From an uncultured Ruminococcus sp. (GTDB taxonomy: Bacteria > Bacillota > Clostridia > Lachnospirales > Lachnospiraceae): a DNA stretch of 33,248 bases. The stretch is taken from positions 1 to 33,248 of the forward strand of contig CAJFQC010000025.1 of assembly GCA_904418845.1 (NCBI GenBank). The letters are read 5' to 3'. The position numbers and the translations under genes were made by a program. Positions 1 through 8,364 of this stretch are shown here, piece by piece. Numbering within the stretch: the first letter of the stretch is position 1; the number at the start of each line of letters is the position of its first letter. The notes under the pieces were generated by a model that worked only from the letters and a program-made list of their open reading frames with translations, was not told the DNA's origin and made no database searches.

Positions 1-326
1 AAGAGCAAACTAAAAGGACTGAGTCCTGTACAATACAGGATTCAATCCTCATCAGTTGCGTAACCATCAATTTTGTCTAACTTTTTGGGGGCAGATCATT
101 TCTGAACGGCTGGAAATAGAAAGGGAACGTCTGTCTGAGCGTTCCATAATCTACTTGCGATATTCAATTTTTAGGTTTTTCAATACTGATTTGAAGTATT
201 TCAATCCTTGAAAATGCTGATAAGTACAGTATTTTATCGGACAATCAGATTTTTAGTTGGTTTTTATTCTAAAATCCGAACCACTTTTCGAGTGTATGAT
301 AGCATAATTCATACAAAAATACCAGT
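1..326. other. AT-rich intergenic region without a supported gene
   Basis: I find no convincing coding region here. The longest plus-strand frame (208-411) has no ribosome binding site, no recognisable domain and runs through the terminator at 327-360. The stretch is more AT-rich than the genes to its right. It holds nested palindromes at 15-49 and a short hairpin at about 131-152 (GGAACG pairing with CGTTCC). It could be the edge of a degraded mobile element, but no transposase or clear terminal repeat is visible. Confidence 0.5.
15..49. repeat. Two adjacent 13-bp palindromes forming a larger hairpin
   Basis: AGGACTGAGTCCT (15-27) and AGGATTCAATCCT (37-49) are each perfect palindromes around one central base. 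The inner halves also pair with each other across the loop CAA (31-33), giving a stem of about ten pairs with one G-U. The four half-sites are near copies of AGGAYT. This could be a recombination or protein-binding site, or the foot of an RNA structure. The function is unknown. Confidence 0.45.
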
Positions 327-360
327 GAAAAAGCCTGCACAACACACAGTTGCACAGGCT
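327..360 (-). terminator. Intrinsic terminator of the metal ATPase operon
   Basis: On the minus strand a 12-bp stem (332-343 with 349-360, including two G-U pairs) closes a five-base loop and is followed by a run of five T. It lies about 60 bases beyond the stop of the P-type ATPase and is the natural end of that operon. Confidence 0.75.
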
Positions 361-419
361 GAAAATCAGCACATAAAATTGATATGTTTAATAAGACAAC
401 CAGCTTACTGAACTCTTTC

Positions 420-2504
420 TCATACTTTCTCCGGCAGAAGTCCGCTCATACTTTTCAGACTGATAGCCAGCGTTGATGTATTGTGCAAGAGCGCGGACGT
501 TGCAGGTTGTACCACTCCCGCCACACCGAGAGCAATAAGTGCTGCATTGATACCGACAATTCCCCGGTAGTTTCCCTGTATCCGGCGCATCATTGCATTG
601 GAAAGTTGTTTTAATGTCACAAGTGCGCGCAGATCCTGTGCCGCGATTGTAATATCCGCGATCTCTCTGGCAATCTCGGCCCCGTCGCTGACAGCGATTC
701 CTGCGTCCGCTGCCGAAAGCGCCGGGGAATCGTTGATCCCGTCCCCGATCATAATGACCTTCCGCCCGTATGCTTTCTCCCGCTCCACAAAGCGGGCTTT
801 ATCTTCCGGCAGGACTTCCGAGTAATATTCGTCAACACCGACTCTTCTGGCAACTGAAGCCGCTGTGCGCTCGCTGTCCCCTGTCATCATGACGACTTTG
901 GAGATGCCTTCGTTTTTCAACATCTGCACCATATCCCGTGCCTCTTCCCTGAGCGGATCTTCGATACAGATCACTGCCGCCAGTTCCCCGTCTATGGCAA
1001 GATAAAGATGAGAATACTCCTCGGGAAGCGCGTCAAAACGTTCCTGATATTCTGGACGTATCCGGCACTGTTCATCCTCAAAGACAAAATGGCCGCTGCC
1101 GATCACCACTTTCTTCTCCCCGATATAAGAGGAGATTCCATGGGCCACGATATATTCGACTTTAGAGTGCATTTCTTCGTGATAAAGTCTGCGTTTCTTT
1201 GCAGCGTCCACCACAGCCTTTGCCATGGAATGCGGGAAATGCTCTTCCAGGCACGCCGCAATCCGAAGTGCTTCCTCCTCCGGCTGATTTCCGAATACGA
1301 CTACCTCTTTTACCGTAGGCTTTGCTTTCGTCAGTGTTCCAGTCTTGTCAAATACGATCGTGTCCGCCTCTGCCACTGCCTCCAGATATTTCCCGCCTTT
1401 CACTGTAATTCCGTATGTTCCCGCCTCGCGTATGGCTGAGAGCACGGCGATGGGCATCGCCAGCTTCAGGGCGCAGGAAAAGTCCACCATAAGGACGGAG
1501 AGAGCCTTTGTCACATTGCGGGTCACAAGCCAGACGCCGCCTGTGCCGAGAAGCGTATAAGGCACAAGGCGGTCTGCCAGATGCTCTGCCCTGCTCTCCA
1601 AGGCTGATTTCAGTTTTTCCGAATCTTCAATCATGGTCACGATCTTTTCAAACCGGGTCGAGCCGGACACTGCCCTGACAGAGATCTCCAGCTCTCCCTC
1701 CTCCAGAACGGTTCCTGCGTACACAGACTGTCCTCTTACTCTTCTCACCGGGAGAGATTCGCCTGTTAAAGACGCCTGGTTCACCATTCCTTCCCCGCCG
1801 GACACTTCTCCGTCAAAAGGAATCACATTTCCCATATGAACTACAACGATATCACCGGGCTGTATTTCAGATGAATTCACAAGCACTTCCTGATCGTCCC
1901 TTTTAAGCCATACTTTCTTGATGTTTAAGGACATGCTCCGCGCCAGATCGCCTACAGACTTCTTGTGGGTCCATTCCTCTAAAATTTCCCCGACTCCCAG
2001 CAGGAACATGACAGAACCTGCCGTTTTAAAGTCTCCGCGAAAGACAGACACCCCGATCGCCACAGCGTCGAGAACCGGCACTTCGATCTTTCGCTTCAGT
2101 AAGCACTGAATCCCTTTCCATATATACCGCGCTGCTTTGAGGGTGAGCCAGATCTTCCGCAGGGGGAACGGAATAATCAGCTTCCCTCCGTAATGGAAAA
2201 CTGCCTTTGTAATCAGCTGCTCCCGGTATGCCGAGTTTAACGCCCGGCCGGAACTTGAGAGCACACTTTCCGGCACTTCCACATTCTCAAAACAGAAATC
2301 CTTCAATACAGCAATGATCTCTTCCCTGTCTCCCGTGTAACAGATGGCGGCGTCTGCGGTGCGCTCATATACCTTTACCCCTGTTACATTTTTCTGTTTT
2401 TCGAGAAACCAGCAAAGAGTATCCGCCTCCGCGCATGTCATCCTGCTGCGGACGACATGAATACGAAGGCGGCTTTTGATATCATGCCTGATTATAAATT
2501 TCAT
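420..2504 (-). CDS. P1B-type heavy-metal-translocating ATPase (SCALK subclass)
   Basis: Membrane pump that moves a transition-metal ion using ATP. The 694-residue protein has the P-type core in order: TGES of the actuator domain at 247-250, the phosphorylated Asp386 in DKTGT, an H-F-P-H-S variant of the HP motif near 422-426, and GDGIND at 587-592. The membrane motif that is normally CPC reads S-C-A-L-K (343-347), with the proline at 351. Residues 1-80 resemble a ferredoxin-like metal-binding domain but lack CxxC. The ion is therefore uncertain; Mn, Fe or Zn are possible and Cu is less likely. The gene starts three bases after the small protein gene at 2508-2813, with which it forms an operon. 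Family and mechanism are certain; substrate and direction are not. Confidence 0.93.
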   Translation of the reverse strand: MKFIIRHDIKSRLRIHVVRSRMTCAEADTLCWFLEKQKNVTGVKVYERTADAAICYTGDREEIIAVLKDFCFENVEVPESVLSSSGRALNSAYREQLITKAVFHYGGKLIIPFPLRKIWLTLKAARYIWKGIQCLLKRKIEVPVLDAVAIGVSVFRGDFKTAGSVMFLLGVGEILEEWTHKKSVGDLARSMSLNIKKVWLKRDDQEVLVNSSEIQPGDIVVVHMGNVIPFDGEVSGGEGMVNQASLTGESLPVRRVRGQSVYAGTVLEEGELEISVRAVSGSTRFEKIVTMIEDSEKLKSALESRAEHLADRLVPYTLLGTGGVWLVTRNVTKALSVLMVDFSCALKLAMPIAVLSAIREAGTYGITVKGGKYLEAVAEADTIVFDKTGTLTKAKPTVKEVVVFGNQPEEEALRIAACLEEHFPHSMAKAVVDAAKKRRLYHEEMHSKVEYIVAHGISSYIGEKKVVIGSGHFVFEDEQCRIRPEYQERFDALPEEYSHLYLAIDGELAAVICIEDPLREEARDMVQMLKNEGISKVVMMTGDSERTAASVARRVGVDEYYSEVLPEDKARFVEREKAYGRKVIMIGDGINDSPALSAADAGIAVSDGAEIAREIADITIAAQDLRALVTLKQLSNAMMRRIQGNYRGIVGINAALIALGVAGVVQPATSALLHNTSTLAISLKSMSGLLPEKV

Positions 2505-2507
2505 CGG

Positions 2508-2813
2508 TTATACAGTCTCGCTGCCGTGAGTCTGCGCACCTGTTTTCCCGGCAGTGTCTTCCTGTACCTGCGCAGCCTCCTCTGCGGCGCGCTTCTCATT
2601 GATCTCCTGCGCTTCCGCAAGGATATCCTCCGCGTTCTCCTGCACGGTGGTCGCGGTTTTCATAACACAATCTTTCGCCCGAAGGGCTGCCGCCGTACAG
2701 TTTGTGTATACCTTTTTCGCGTCTTTGCTTGAAAGGACTTTTACACCTGCCGTCCCGAACAGGACGCCTCCCGCGAAAAGCCCGATCTTCTTCATCGTTG
2801 AAACACTTAACAT
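2508..2813 (-). CDS. Small membrane-anchored protein paired with the P1B ATPase (PacL-like)
   Basis: A 101-residue protein with one N-terminal glycine-rich membrane segment (about residues 8-25, G-L-F-A-G-G-V-L-F-G-T-A-G), a helical middle rich in Ala, Lys and Glu, and a polar tail. Single-helix proteins of this design are encoded next to P1B ATPases; in mycobacteria the PacL (DUF1490) proteins scaffold such pumps and bind metal. The likeness here rests on layout and composition, not on a search. The histidine-rich metal-binding tail of PacL1 is absent: the C-terminus has a single His. The start at 2813 follows AAGGAGGT by seven bases. It lies between the 26-residue peptide gene and the ATPase. 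I infer that it helps assemble or stabilise the pump. Confidence 0.8.
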   Translation of the reverse strand: MLSVSTMKKIGLFAGGVLFGTAGVKVLSSKDAKKVYTNCTAAALRAKDCVMKTATTVQENAEDILAEAQEINEKRAAEEAAQVQEDTAGKTGAQTHGSETV

Positions 2814-2837
2814 AATAAGTACCTCCTTGTCGTCTGT

Positions 2838-2918
2838 TTATTGGTGCTTATAGCCTGTATAAAATACCATCACAAAGCAAAAGACCGCAGCCCATGCCCA
2901 GAACTTATGCTGCTTCAC
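2838..2918 (-). CDS. 26-residue single-membrane-segment peptide of the metal ATPase operon
   Basis: A very short frame beginning with GTG at 2918 and ending with TAA at 2838. It has a ribosome binding site (AAGGGAG, spacing about ten) and lies directly behind the operon promoter. The peptide begins M-K-Q-H-K-F-W-A-W, continues as a hydrophobic helix of about 15 residues (A-A-V-F-C-F-V-M-V-F-Y), and ends G-Y-K-H-Q. That pattern of a basic end, hydrophobic core and basic end suits a membrane micropeptide. It contains one Cys and two His. The stop lies 24 bases before the next gene. I infer a small accessory subunit or regulator of the pump. Without protein data the translation is probable, not certain. 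Confidence 0.6.
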   Translation of the reverse strand: MKQHKFWAWAAVFCFVMVFYTGYKHQ

Positions 2919-2952
2919 AGCTATATCACTCCCTTTACAAAATATGTAATAA

Positions 2953-2998
2953 AACCGGTTACGTTCATATGATAGCAACCGGTTTTTGAGATAGTCAA
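2953..2998 (-). promoter_or_regulatory. Promoter of the metal ATPase operon with palindromic operator
   Basis: The -35 box TTGACT (2993-2998) and -10 box TATCAT (2969-2974) are separated by 18 bases. Two identical 8-bp palindromes, AACCGGTT, lie at 2977-2984 in the spacer and 2953-2960 near the start point, 24 bp apart centre to centre. This is a likely operator for a metal-responsive repressor. The same arms can fold into a 10-bp hairpin with a U-rich end, so the site could also stop transcription from dtd. Confidence 0.6.
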
Positions 2999-3042
2999 TT
3001 CTAACAGTCTTTATTGATAAATTTTATCGTGTCCAGTTCTGT

Positions 3043-3489
3043 TTATAGTGTATCCGAATCCAGCAGGATAGTGAACGGTCCGTCGTTGATCAGGCTGACC
3101 GCCATCTCCGCCCCGAACTCTCCTGTCTGCACGACAGGCACAGATTTCTTGCACTCCTGTATAATATACTCATAAAGAGCGTTCGCCTTATCCGGCGCGC
3201 CCGCCTCGATGAAGCTGGGACGGTTACCCTTTTTACAATTCGCATACAGCGTAAACTGTGATACAAGGAGCAGACTTCCGTCTACATCTGCAAGCGACAG
3301 GTTTGTCTTCCCGTTTTCATCCTCGAAAATCCGAAGCCCGGTCATCTTCTTTATCATCTTATCAGCCACTGCCTCTGTGTCGCTGTCAGACACCCCAATC
3401 AGGACGAGATATCCCTTTGAAATCTGCCCGACCACATTATCCTTCACGCGCACAGACGCTTCTTTTACTCTCTGTATAACAAACCTCAT
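3043..3489 (-). CDS. dtd: D-aminoacyl-tRNA deacylase
   Basis: Cytoplasmic proofreading enzyme that removes D-amino acids (and glycine from tRNA-Ala) from mischarged tRNA. At 148 residues it has the usual length. Both signature motifs are present: S-Q-F-T at 77-80 and N-D-G-P-F-T at 135-140, which carries the Gly-cisPro pair that excludes L-amino acids. The start codon overlaps the stop of the upstream CPBP protease gene in ATGA (3486-3489), which implies translational coupling and places dtd last in the cysE-sigH transcript. Confidence 0.96.
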   Translation of the reverse strand: MRFVIQRVKEASVRVKDNVVGQISKGYLVLIGVSDSDTEAVADKMIKKMTGLRIFEDENGKTNLSLADVDGSLLLVSQFTLYANCKKGNRPSFIEAGAPDKANALYEYIIQECKKSVPVVQTGEFGAEMAVSLINDGPFTILLDSDTL

Positions 3490-4346
3490 AACGTATGCTC
3501 TCCTCCGGTAACTGTTGTTTTCTTCTCACCGAACCGGAAATGGATCGCCACCAGTACGATCGCCAAAAGAGGAACACTTCCGAGTACAAGCAGTCCCTGG
3601 ACAAACTCCGGCAGGAACCGTGCCTCAAGATCTACCAGGGCAGTGCCGAACAGGTTATAGAAAAAGTGCATCACCATGGGCGCAAGGATACTGTCATACC
3701 TGTATGCCAGATAACCCAGCAGGAGTCCGAAGAAAAACGTGTAAATGCCCTGCGCCAGGTTCATGTGGAAAATACCGAAAAGAACCGCCTGTATAATGTT
3801 TGCCACAAAGAATTTCGCTCCTGTTTTTCCAAGATACTGTAAGATCAGGCCGCGGAACACCGTTTCCTCCAGAATCGGGGGCAGGATCAGTGTCGCAACC
3901 GCCCACAGTATCGAATAATTTTCCATCCCGGAAGTCTCTATAAGCTCCATATAATCATTTATGACCGATGGCGCCAAAAGGTCAACAAAAGTTATGATCA
4001 GAGAGGTAGCATGCTGCGCCGCAAGCGTGAGCACCGCAACCCACACAAAACAGATCGGGCTGAGCCGTCTTGTATGTGCATGAAGCGTCTGCCTGACCCC
4101 CCTCTTTTCAATAAATGCAAAATAGTACCATGGGAGCATAATGGCAGTGCAGATCAAATAGATCAGGATGCTGAAAAAGTTCGGATTATCCATCAAGAAA
4201 TTATATCCCATGTCTATCCCTCTCTCTCCCGCAAACAGTATCCCGCCTATAACGACTCCAAATGAAATAAGGATAGATCCCCCATACATCAGGGCCATCA
4301 ATACCAAAAACACCAGCAATGCAATACCATAATATCTCTTCTTCAT
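3486..4346 (-). CDS. CPBP-family intramembrane metalloprotease
   Basis: Polytopic membrane protein of 286 residues with the glutamic-type/CAAX protease (ABI, Rce1-like) motifs: E-E-x-x-x-R at 160-165, F-x-x-x-H ending at His194, and H-x-x-x-N at 227-231. These residues form the intramembrane active site. About eight hydrophobic segments are visible. Bacterial members act in bacteriocin self-immunity, peptide maturation or envelope signalling; nothing here decides which. A strong ribosome binding site (GGAGG) precedes the ATG, sigH ends 19 bases upstream, and dtd overlaps its end by four bases. Confidence 0.9.
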   Translation of the reverse strand: MKKRYYGIALLVFLVLMALMYGGSILISFGVVIGGILFAGERGIDMGYNFLMDNPNFFSILIYLICTAIMLPWYYFAFIEKRGVRQTLHAHTRRLSPICFVWVAVLTLAAQHATSLIITFVDLLAPSVINDYMELIETSGMENYSILWAVATLILPPILEETVFRGLILQYLGKTGAKFFVANIIQAVLFGIFHMNLAQGIYTFFFGLLLGYLAYRYDSILAPMVMHFFYNLFGTALVDLEARFLPEFVQGLLVLGSVPLLAIVLVAIHFRFGEKKTTVTGGEHTL

Positions 4347-4365
4347 CCTGTATCCTCCTGTCTTT

Positions 4366-4986
4366 CTATCTGTCTCTTCCCAGCATCTTCTCTGCTTTGT
4401 TTCTAATCCTCTGGAGCGCGTTGTCTATAGATTTCGGACTCTTGTCCAGCAGCTCCGCGATCTTTTTGTAGTCTGTTCCCATAAGGTGCAGATACAGCAC
4501 GTGGTTCTCCAGCGCGCTTAATTTTTCCTTGAGCTTCTCTACAAAAGCTTCTGTATATTCCTTTCCAAAATACAGAGCCTCTGGATCTGTCTCCTGTTCC
4601 GGTTCGATCATATCGATCAGAGGCATGGTCCTGCCGTCCTTTTCCACCTCACTCTCCTCGTATAGAGAAATGTAAGTATTCAGGGGCAGATGCTTCTTCC
4701 GCCTGGATGTCTCGATGGCGCTATACATCTGCCGGGATACACACAGCTCCGCAAAGCTTGCAAAGGAAGCGCCCTGCGACTTGTCATAATCCCGCACCGC
4801 CTTTATCAGCCCGATCATGCCCTCCTGGATCAGATCTTCATTCTCTCCGCCCAGAAGGTACATTGCGCGCGCTTTTTTTCGCACCATTGACTTATATTTG
4901 ACCATGATATAGTCCATGATCTCCGGGTTTCCGCCTCTTAATTCTTCCATCAGCTGCTCGTCTGCCAGCCTGTCATACTTCCCCAT
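4366..4986 (-). CDS. sigH: RNA polymerase sporulation sigma factor SigH
   Basis: Sigma-70-family factor (206 residues) that directs transition-phase and early sporulation genes. Region 2 is intact, with D-L-I-Q-E-G near 51-56 and the Phe/Ser-rich 2.3-2.4 segment following. Region 4.2 is a helix-turn-helix at about 171-198 (Y-K-K-I-A-E-L-L through R-I-R-N-K-A). Length and position after rlmB in the cysE-cysS-mrnC-rlmB cluster match SigH (Spo0H) of Firmicutes. The start follows GGAGG closely. This gene is the main evidence that the host belongs to a spore-forming lineage. In Bacillus a rae1 (yacP) gene lies between rlmB and sigH; here there are only 65 bases. Confidence 0.95.
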   Translation of the reverse strand: MGKYDRLADEQLMEELRGGNPEIMDYIMVKYKSMVRKKARAMYLLGGENEDLIQEGMIGLIKAVRDYDKSQGASFASFAELCVSRQMYSAIETSRRKKHLPLNTYISLYEESEVEKDGRTMPLIDMIEPEQETDPEALYFGKEYTEAFVEKLKEKLSALENHVLYLHLMGTDYKKIAELLDKSPKSIDNALQRIRNKAEKMLGRDR

Positions 4987-5051
4987 AACCGCCTCCGTTT
5001 CGCTGCCGCCGTTTCCGCAGACGTCATCCTGCCCTATACCTGCTGTTGCAT

Positions 5052-5849
5052 CTACTTCATCTGCTGCGTCCTCTGGCGCACGATCTCATAGGCAAGCACG
5101 CCTCCTGCCACGGACGCATTCAGAGATGTGACCTCGCCTTTCATCGGGATTCCCGCGATAAAATCACAGTTTTCCTTCACCAGTCTGCTCACGCCCTCGC
5201 CTTCATTTCCGATAACAAGTCCGATGGGGCCGGTCAGGTTTAACTGATACATTGGTTCTCCGTCCATATCCGCGCAGACGAACCAGATGCCTTTCTGCTT
5301 CAACTCTTCCATAGCCTTTACCAGATTGGTCACCTTCGCCACGGGAGTGTAGTTCAGTGCTCCTGCCGAAGTCTTCGCCACCGTAGAGGTCAGTCCCACG
5401 GCACGGCGCTTAGGGATGATGACCCCATGTGCCCCGGCAATGTTTGCAGTACGGATGACCGCCCCCAGATTATGAGGATCTTCGATGCCGTCCAGCAGGA
5501 TGAGGAAGGGATCTTCTCCTCTGTCCTCTGCCAGCTTCAGCATGTCCTCCACCCCGGCATAATTATATGCCGCCGCGTAGGCGATGACCCCCTGATGTCT
5601 GCCTGTCTGAGTGAGCTGCCCCAGGCGCTCCTTCCCCACAAAATTCAGGATCGCGCCGTGTTTCTTCGCCTCACGCACAATGGTACGCACAGGACCGTCC
5701 TGACAGCCGTCTAAAACAAACACTTTGTCAATTGTCCTTCCGGAACGGAAGGCTTCAAGGACAGCGTTGCGCCCCTCAATCACCATAGTATGCTTTTGTT
5801 CCTGTCCTGTTTTTTCTTTATCTCTTTGTAAATTACTTTCTTCCCGCAT
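5052..5849 (-). CDS. rlmB: 23S rRNA 2'-O-ribose guanosine methyltransferase (TrmH/SPOUT family)
   Basis: Methylates a guanosine ribose in 23S rRNA with S-adenosylmethionine. The 265-residue protein has an N-terminal substrate-binding domain (V-I-E-G-R-N-A-V-L-E-A-F) and a C-terminal SPOUT domain with all three motifs: D-P-H-N-L-G-A-V-I-R-T-A, G-N-E-G-E-G-V-S, and I-P-M-K-G-E-V-T-S-L-N-A-S-V-A. The frame opens further upstream to 5894, but ATG 5849 is one base from the mrnC stop and sits behind GGAGGAAAGGG, so I choose it. The gene continues the cysE-cysS-mrnC operon. Confidence 0.94.
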   Translation of the reverse strand: MREESNLQRDKEKTGQEQKHTMVIEGRNAVLEAFRSGRTIDKVFVLDGCQDGPVRTIVREAKKHGAILNFVGKERLGQLTQTGRHQGVIAYAAAYNYAGVEDMLKLAEDRGEDPFLILLDGIEDPHNLGAVIRTANIAGAHGVIIPKRRAVGLTSTVAKTSAGALNYTPVAKVTNLVKAMEELKQKGIWFVCADMDGEPMYQLNLTGPIGLVIGNEGEGVSRLVKENCDFIAGIPMKGEVTSLNASVAGGVLAYEIVRQRTQQMK

Positions 5850-5850
5850 C

Positions 5851-6300
5851 TCACAAATCCCTTTCCTCCATACTTTCCAGCCCGATCGCCACAAGTTCTG
5901 TCAGCCTTCCGTACTCATGATTTAAGTACAGATATCCCAGCAAAGCCTCGAACCCGGTCGCCCGACGGTAGTCTGTGATGGACTGGTTCTTTGCCGGAGA
6001 GACACTTCTTGCATTTCTCCCCCTGCGGTACACGGCATGCTCCTCCGCTGTCAGATGCTCCTGCATGGCCCGCATCATAAAGGACTGGGCGGACGCCTGA
6101 ACATACCGGCTCGTGTCCTCATGGAGCTTATGCACCTGCCGGTTTCCTCCGCCTGCCACCCGCATCTTGATGATAAGGTCAAATACACAGTCCCCGATGT
6201 ACGCAAGGACAAGAGGTGAACTCATTTTTGCGTCTACCTTCTCCATCCCCGGTATCTTTTCCATATAGTATTCAAACCCGAACTCTAAGCCTTTTTCCAT
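5851..6300 (-). CDS. mrnC: Mini-ribonuclease III
   Basis: Dimeric RNase III-like enzyme without a double-stranded-RNA-binding domain; it matures the ends of 23S rRNA precursors. The protein has 149 residues, normal for the family. The catalytic motifs are Y-I-G-D-C-V-F-D (Asp37) and [10 protein letters not shown] (Glu118). The start overlaps the end of cysS by 16 bases and the stop is one base from rlmB, as in the conserved Firmicute cluster. Confidence 0.95.
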   Translation of the reverse strand: MEKGLEFGFEYYMEKIPGMEKVDAKMSSPLVLAYIGDCVFDLIIKMRVAGGGNRQVHKLHEDTSRYVQASAQSFMMRAMQEHLTAEEHAVYRRGRNARSVSPAKNQSITDYRRATGFEALLGYLYLNHEYGRLTELVAIGLESMEERDL

Positions 6301-7694
6301 TTTACTCCTTCTCTCGTATCCTCAAGGATGATTCCCTTTGCGAGAAGCTCATCTCTAATCTGGTCTGCCAGCGCGAAGTCCTTTGCCTTCCTTGCCGTCT
6401 GCCGTTTCTCGATCATCGCTTCGATGTCCGCGTCGAGCATCTCTTCCTCTTTATCGATGATGATGCCAAGCACATCAGTCAATGTCCGAAAACGCGCAAA
6501 CAGGCTTTCCAGATACTCTTTCGAACGGCTTCCGTCCGATGTGGTGTTGATGTACTTCACAAGATCAAACACTGCCGCAATAGCATCCGCTGTGTTAAAG
6601 TCATCATCCATGGCACGCTCAAAATCGGCCGCATACTCTGCGGACTTCTCAAAGAGCGCTTTTTCCTCCTCAGTCATCGTCTCTGCGGACGCATTTCCCG
6701 CGAGGAACTTCAAGTTCTCTGCCGCCGTCACGATACGCTCCAGACCGTTCTTCGCTGCCTCCATCAGCTCTGCGCTGAAATTGAGCGGGCTTCTGTAATG
6801 CGCGCTCAGCATGAAGAAACGCAGCACCTGAAGGTCATACTTCTCACCGACTTCTCTCACTGTAAAGAAGTTGCCCAGTGATTTCGACATTTTCTTGTTA
6901 TCAATATTGAGGAAGCCGTTGTGCATCCAGTATTTCGCAAACTCCTTGCCATTTGCCGCCTCACTCTGGGCGATCTCATTCTCATGATGCGGGAAGACCA
7001 GATCCTCGCCGCCTGCGTGGATGTCGATCTGCTCACCTAAATATTTCTTGGACATCTCAGAGCACTCGATATGCCATCCCGGGCGTCCCTCGCTCCACGG
7101 AGATTCCCATGCAGGTTCTCCCTCTTTCTTCGGTTTCCAGAGCACGAAGTCAAGCGAATCTTCCTTCTCATCTTCCCCTGTCACAAGAAGGGAGCGTCCG
7201 CCGGACTGAAGATCATCCAGATTCTTGTGGGAGAGCTTTCCGTATCCTTTAAACTTTCTCGTGCGGTAGTAGACTGTCCCATTCTTCTCATAAGCATACC
7301 CCTTGTCGATCAGCGTCTGGATCATATCCACCATGCCGCAGATCTCTTCTGTCGCCAGCGGATTCTTCGTCGCGGGTTTGATGTTCATAGCCTCCATATC
7401 CTTTTTACATTCGGCAATATAACGCTTGGAAATCTCAGGCGCAGTCACACCCTCTTCAATGGCTTTTTTGATGATTTTATCATCAACATCTGTGAAATTG
7501 GACACAAAGTTGACGTCATATCCCTTATACTCAAAGTAGCGTCTTACTGTGTCAAACGCGATCATAGGACGCGCGTTTCCAATATGGATAAAATTGTATA
7601 CGGTAGGACCGCACACATACATCTTCACCTTTCCCTCTTCCAGCGGGATAAACTCTTCTTTCTTCTTTGACATCGTATTATAGATCTTCATCAT
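6285..7694 (-). CDS. cysS: Cysteinyl-tRNA synthetase
   Basis: Class I synthetase (469 residues) that charges tRNA-Cys. Zinc ligands are visible as Cys28 (in V-C-G-P-T-V-Y-N), Cys211, His236 and Glu240. The ATP-binding motifs are H-I-G-N (37-40) and K-M-S-K-S (268-272). The C-terminal DALR/anticodon region is complete. Two ATGs stand together at the start; GGAG lies only three bases before the first, so the second (7691) is the better-spaced start. The gene overlaps the end of cysE by 17 bases and shares the Cys-responsive T-box leader at 8365-8660. Confidence 0.97.
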   Translation of the reverse strand: MMKIYNTMSKKKEEFIPLEEGKVKMYVCGPTVYNFIHIGNARPMIAFDTVRRYFEYKGYDVNFVSNFTDVDDKIIKKAIEEGVTAPEISKRYIAECKKDMEAMNIKPATKNPLATEEICGMVDMIQTLIDKGYAYEKNGTVYYRTRKFKGYGKLSHKNLDDLQSGGRSLLVTGEDEKEDSLDFVLWKPKKEGEPAWESPWSEGRPGWHIECSEMSKKYLGEQIDIHAGGEDLVFPHHENEIAQSEAANGKEFAKYWMHNGFLNIDNKKMSKSLGNFFTVREVGEKYDLQVLRFFMLSAHYRSPLNFSAELMEAAKNGLERIVTAAENLKFLAGNASAETMTEEEKALFEKSAEYAADFERAMDDDFNTADAIAAVFDLVKYINTTSDGSRSKEYLESLFARFRTLTDVLGIIIDKEEEMLDADIEAMIEKRQTARKAKDFALADQIRDELLAKGIILEDTREGVKWKKA

Positions 7695-8364
7695 AGTCTC
7701 CTCTCTTTTCTATGCATCTTATATCTTTCACAAGCCGTCTGAGCTCTGTGTGAAGCCTGATATTTTCCTCCTGAAGTTTGCGAATATCTTCAAGCACCGG
7801 ATCGGGCAGATGTACCTGGTCCATATCCATGCGAGGCACTTTCTTATTATTCATACGCACAATGCGTCCCGGCACGCCCACCACGGTACAGTTTGGCGGC
7901 ACCGCCTCCAGAACGACAGAACCTGCGCCGATCTTGGAGTTTTCCCCGATGGTAAAAGAGCCCAGTATCTTCGCTCCCGCGCTCACCATCACGTTATCCT
8001 CCAGCGTGGGATGGCGCTTGCCCTGCTCCTTTCCCGTACCGCCGAGGGTCACCCCCTGATACAGGGTGACATTATCTCCGATGACCGTGGTCTCGCCGAT
8101 GATCACGCCGCTTCCATGGTCGATAAACAGGCCCTTTCCGATGGTCGCACCGGGATGTATCTCGATGCCTGTCTTTCTCGCCCCGCGCTGGGAGATCCAG
8201 CGCGCAAGAAAGTAATGCTTCTTAAGAAACAGCCGATGCGCCAGACGGTATCTCAAAATCACACGGAAGCTCGGATATAAGAATACTTCCATGTTGGACT
8301 TGATCGCCGGGTCGCGCTCTCTTACGACCTGTATCTCTTCTTTTATATAAGATATGATACCCAT
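7678..8364 (-). CDS. cysE: Serine O-acetyltransferase
   Basis: First step of cysteine synthesis: transfers acetyl from acetyl-CoA to L-serine. The 228-residue product has the N-terminal helical part and a left-handed beta-helix of hexapeptide repeats, with the active-site signatures [11 protein letters not shown] and [13 protein letters not shown] coiled region closes the C-terminus. The frame extends upstream to 8457, but that part is the T-box leader. ATG 8364 follows AAGGAGAG and is the true start. First gene of the T-box-controlled operon. Confidence 0.96.
   Translation of the reverse strand: MGIISYIKEEIQVVRERDPAIKSNMEVFLYPSFRVILRYRLAHRLFLKKHYFLARWISQRGARKTGIEIHPGATIGKGLFIDHGSGVIIGETTVIGDNVTLYQGVTLGGTGKEQGKRHPTLEDNVMVSAGAKILGSFTIGENSKIGAGSVVLEAVPPNCTVVGVPGRIVRMNNKKVPRMDMDQVHLPDPVLEDIRKLQEENIRLHTELRRLVKDIRCIEKRGDYDEDL

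Noticed and set aside
208-411. Plus-strand frame of 67 codons in the left intergenic region
   Set aside because: No ribosome binding site or family features, and it crosses the terminator hairpin at 327-360.
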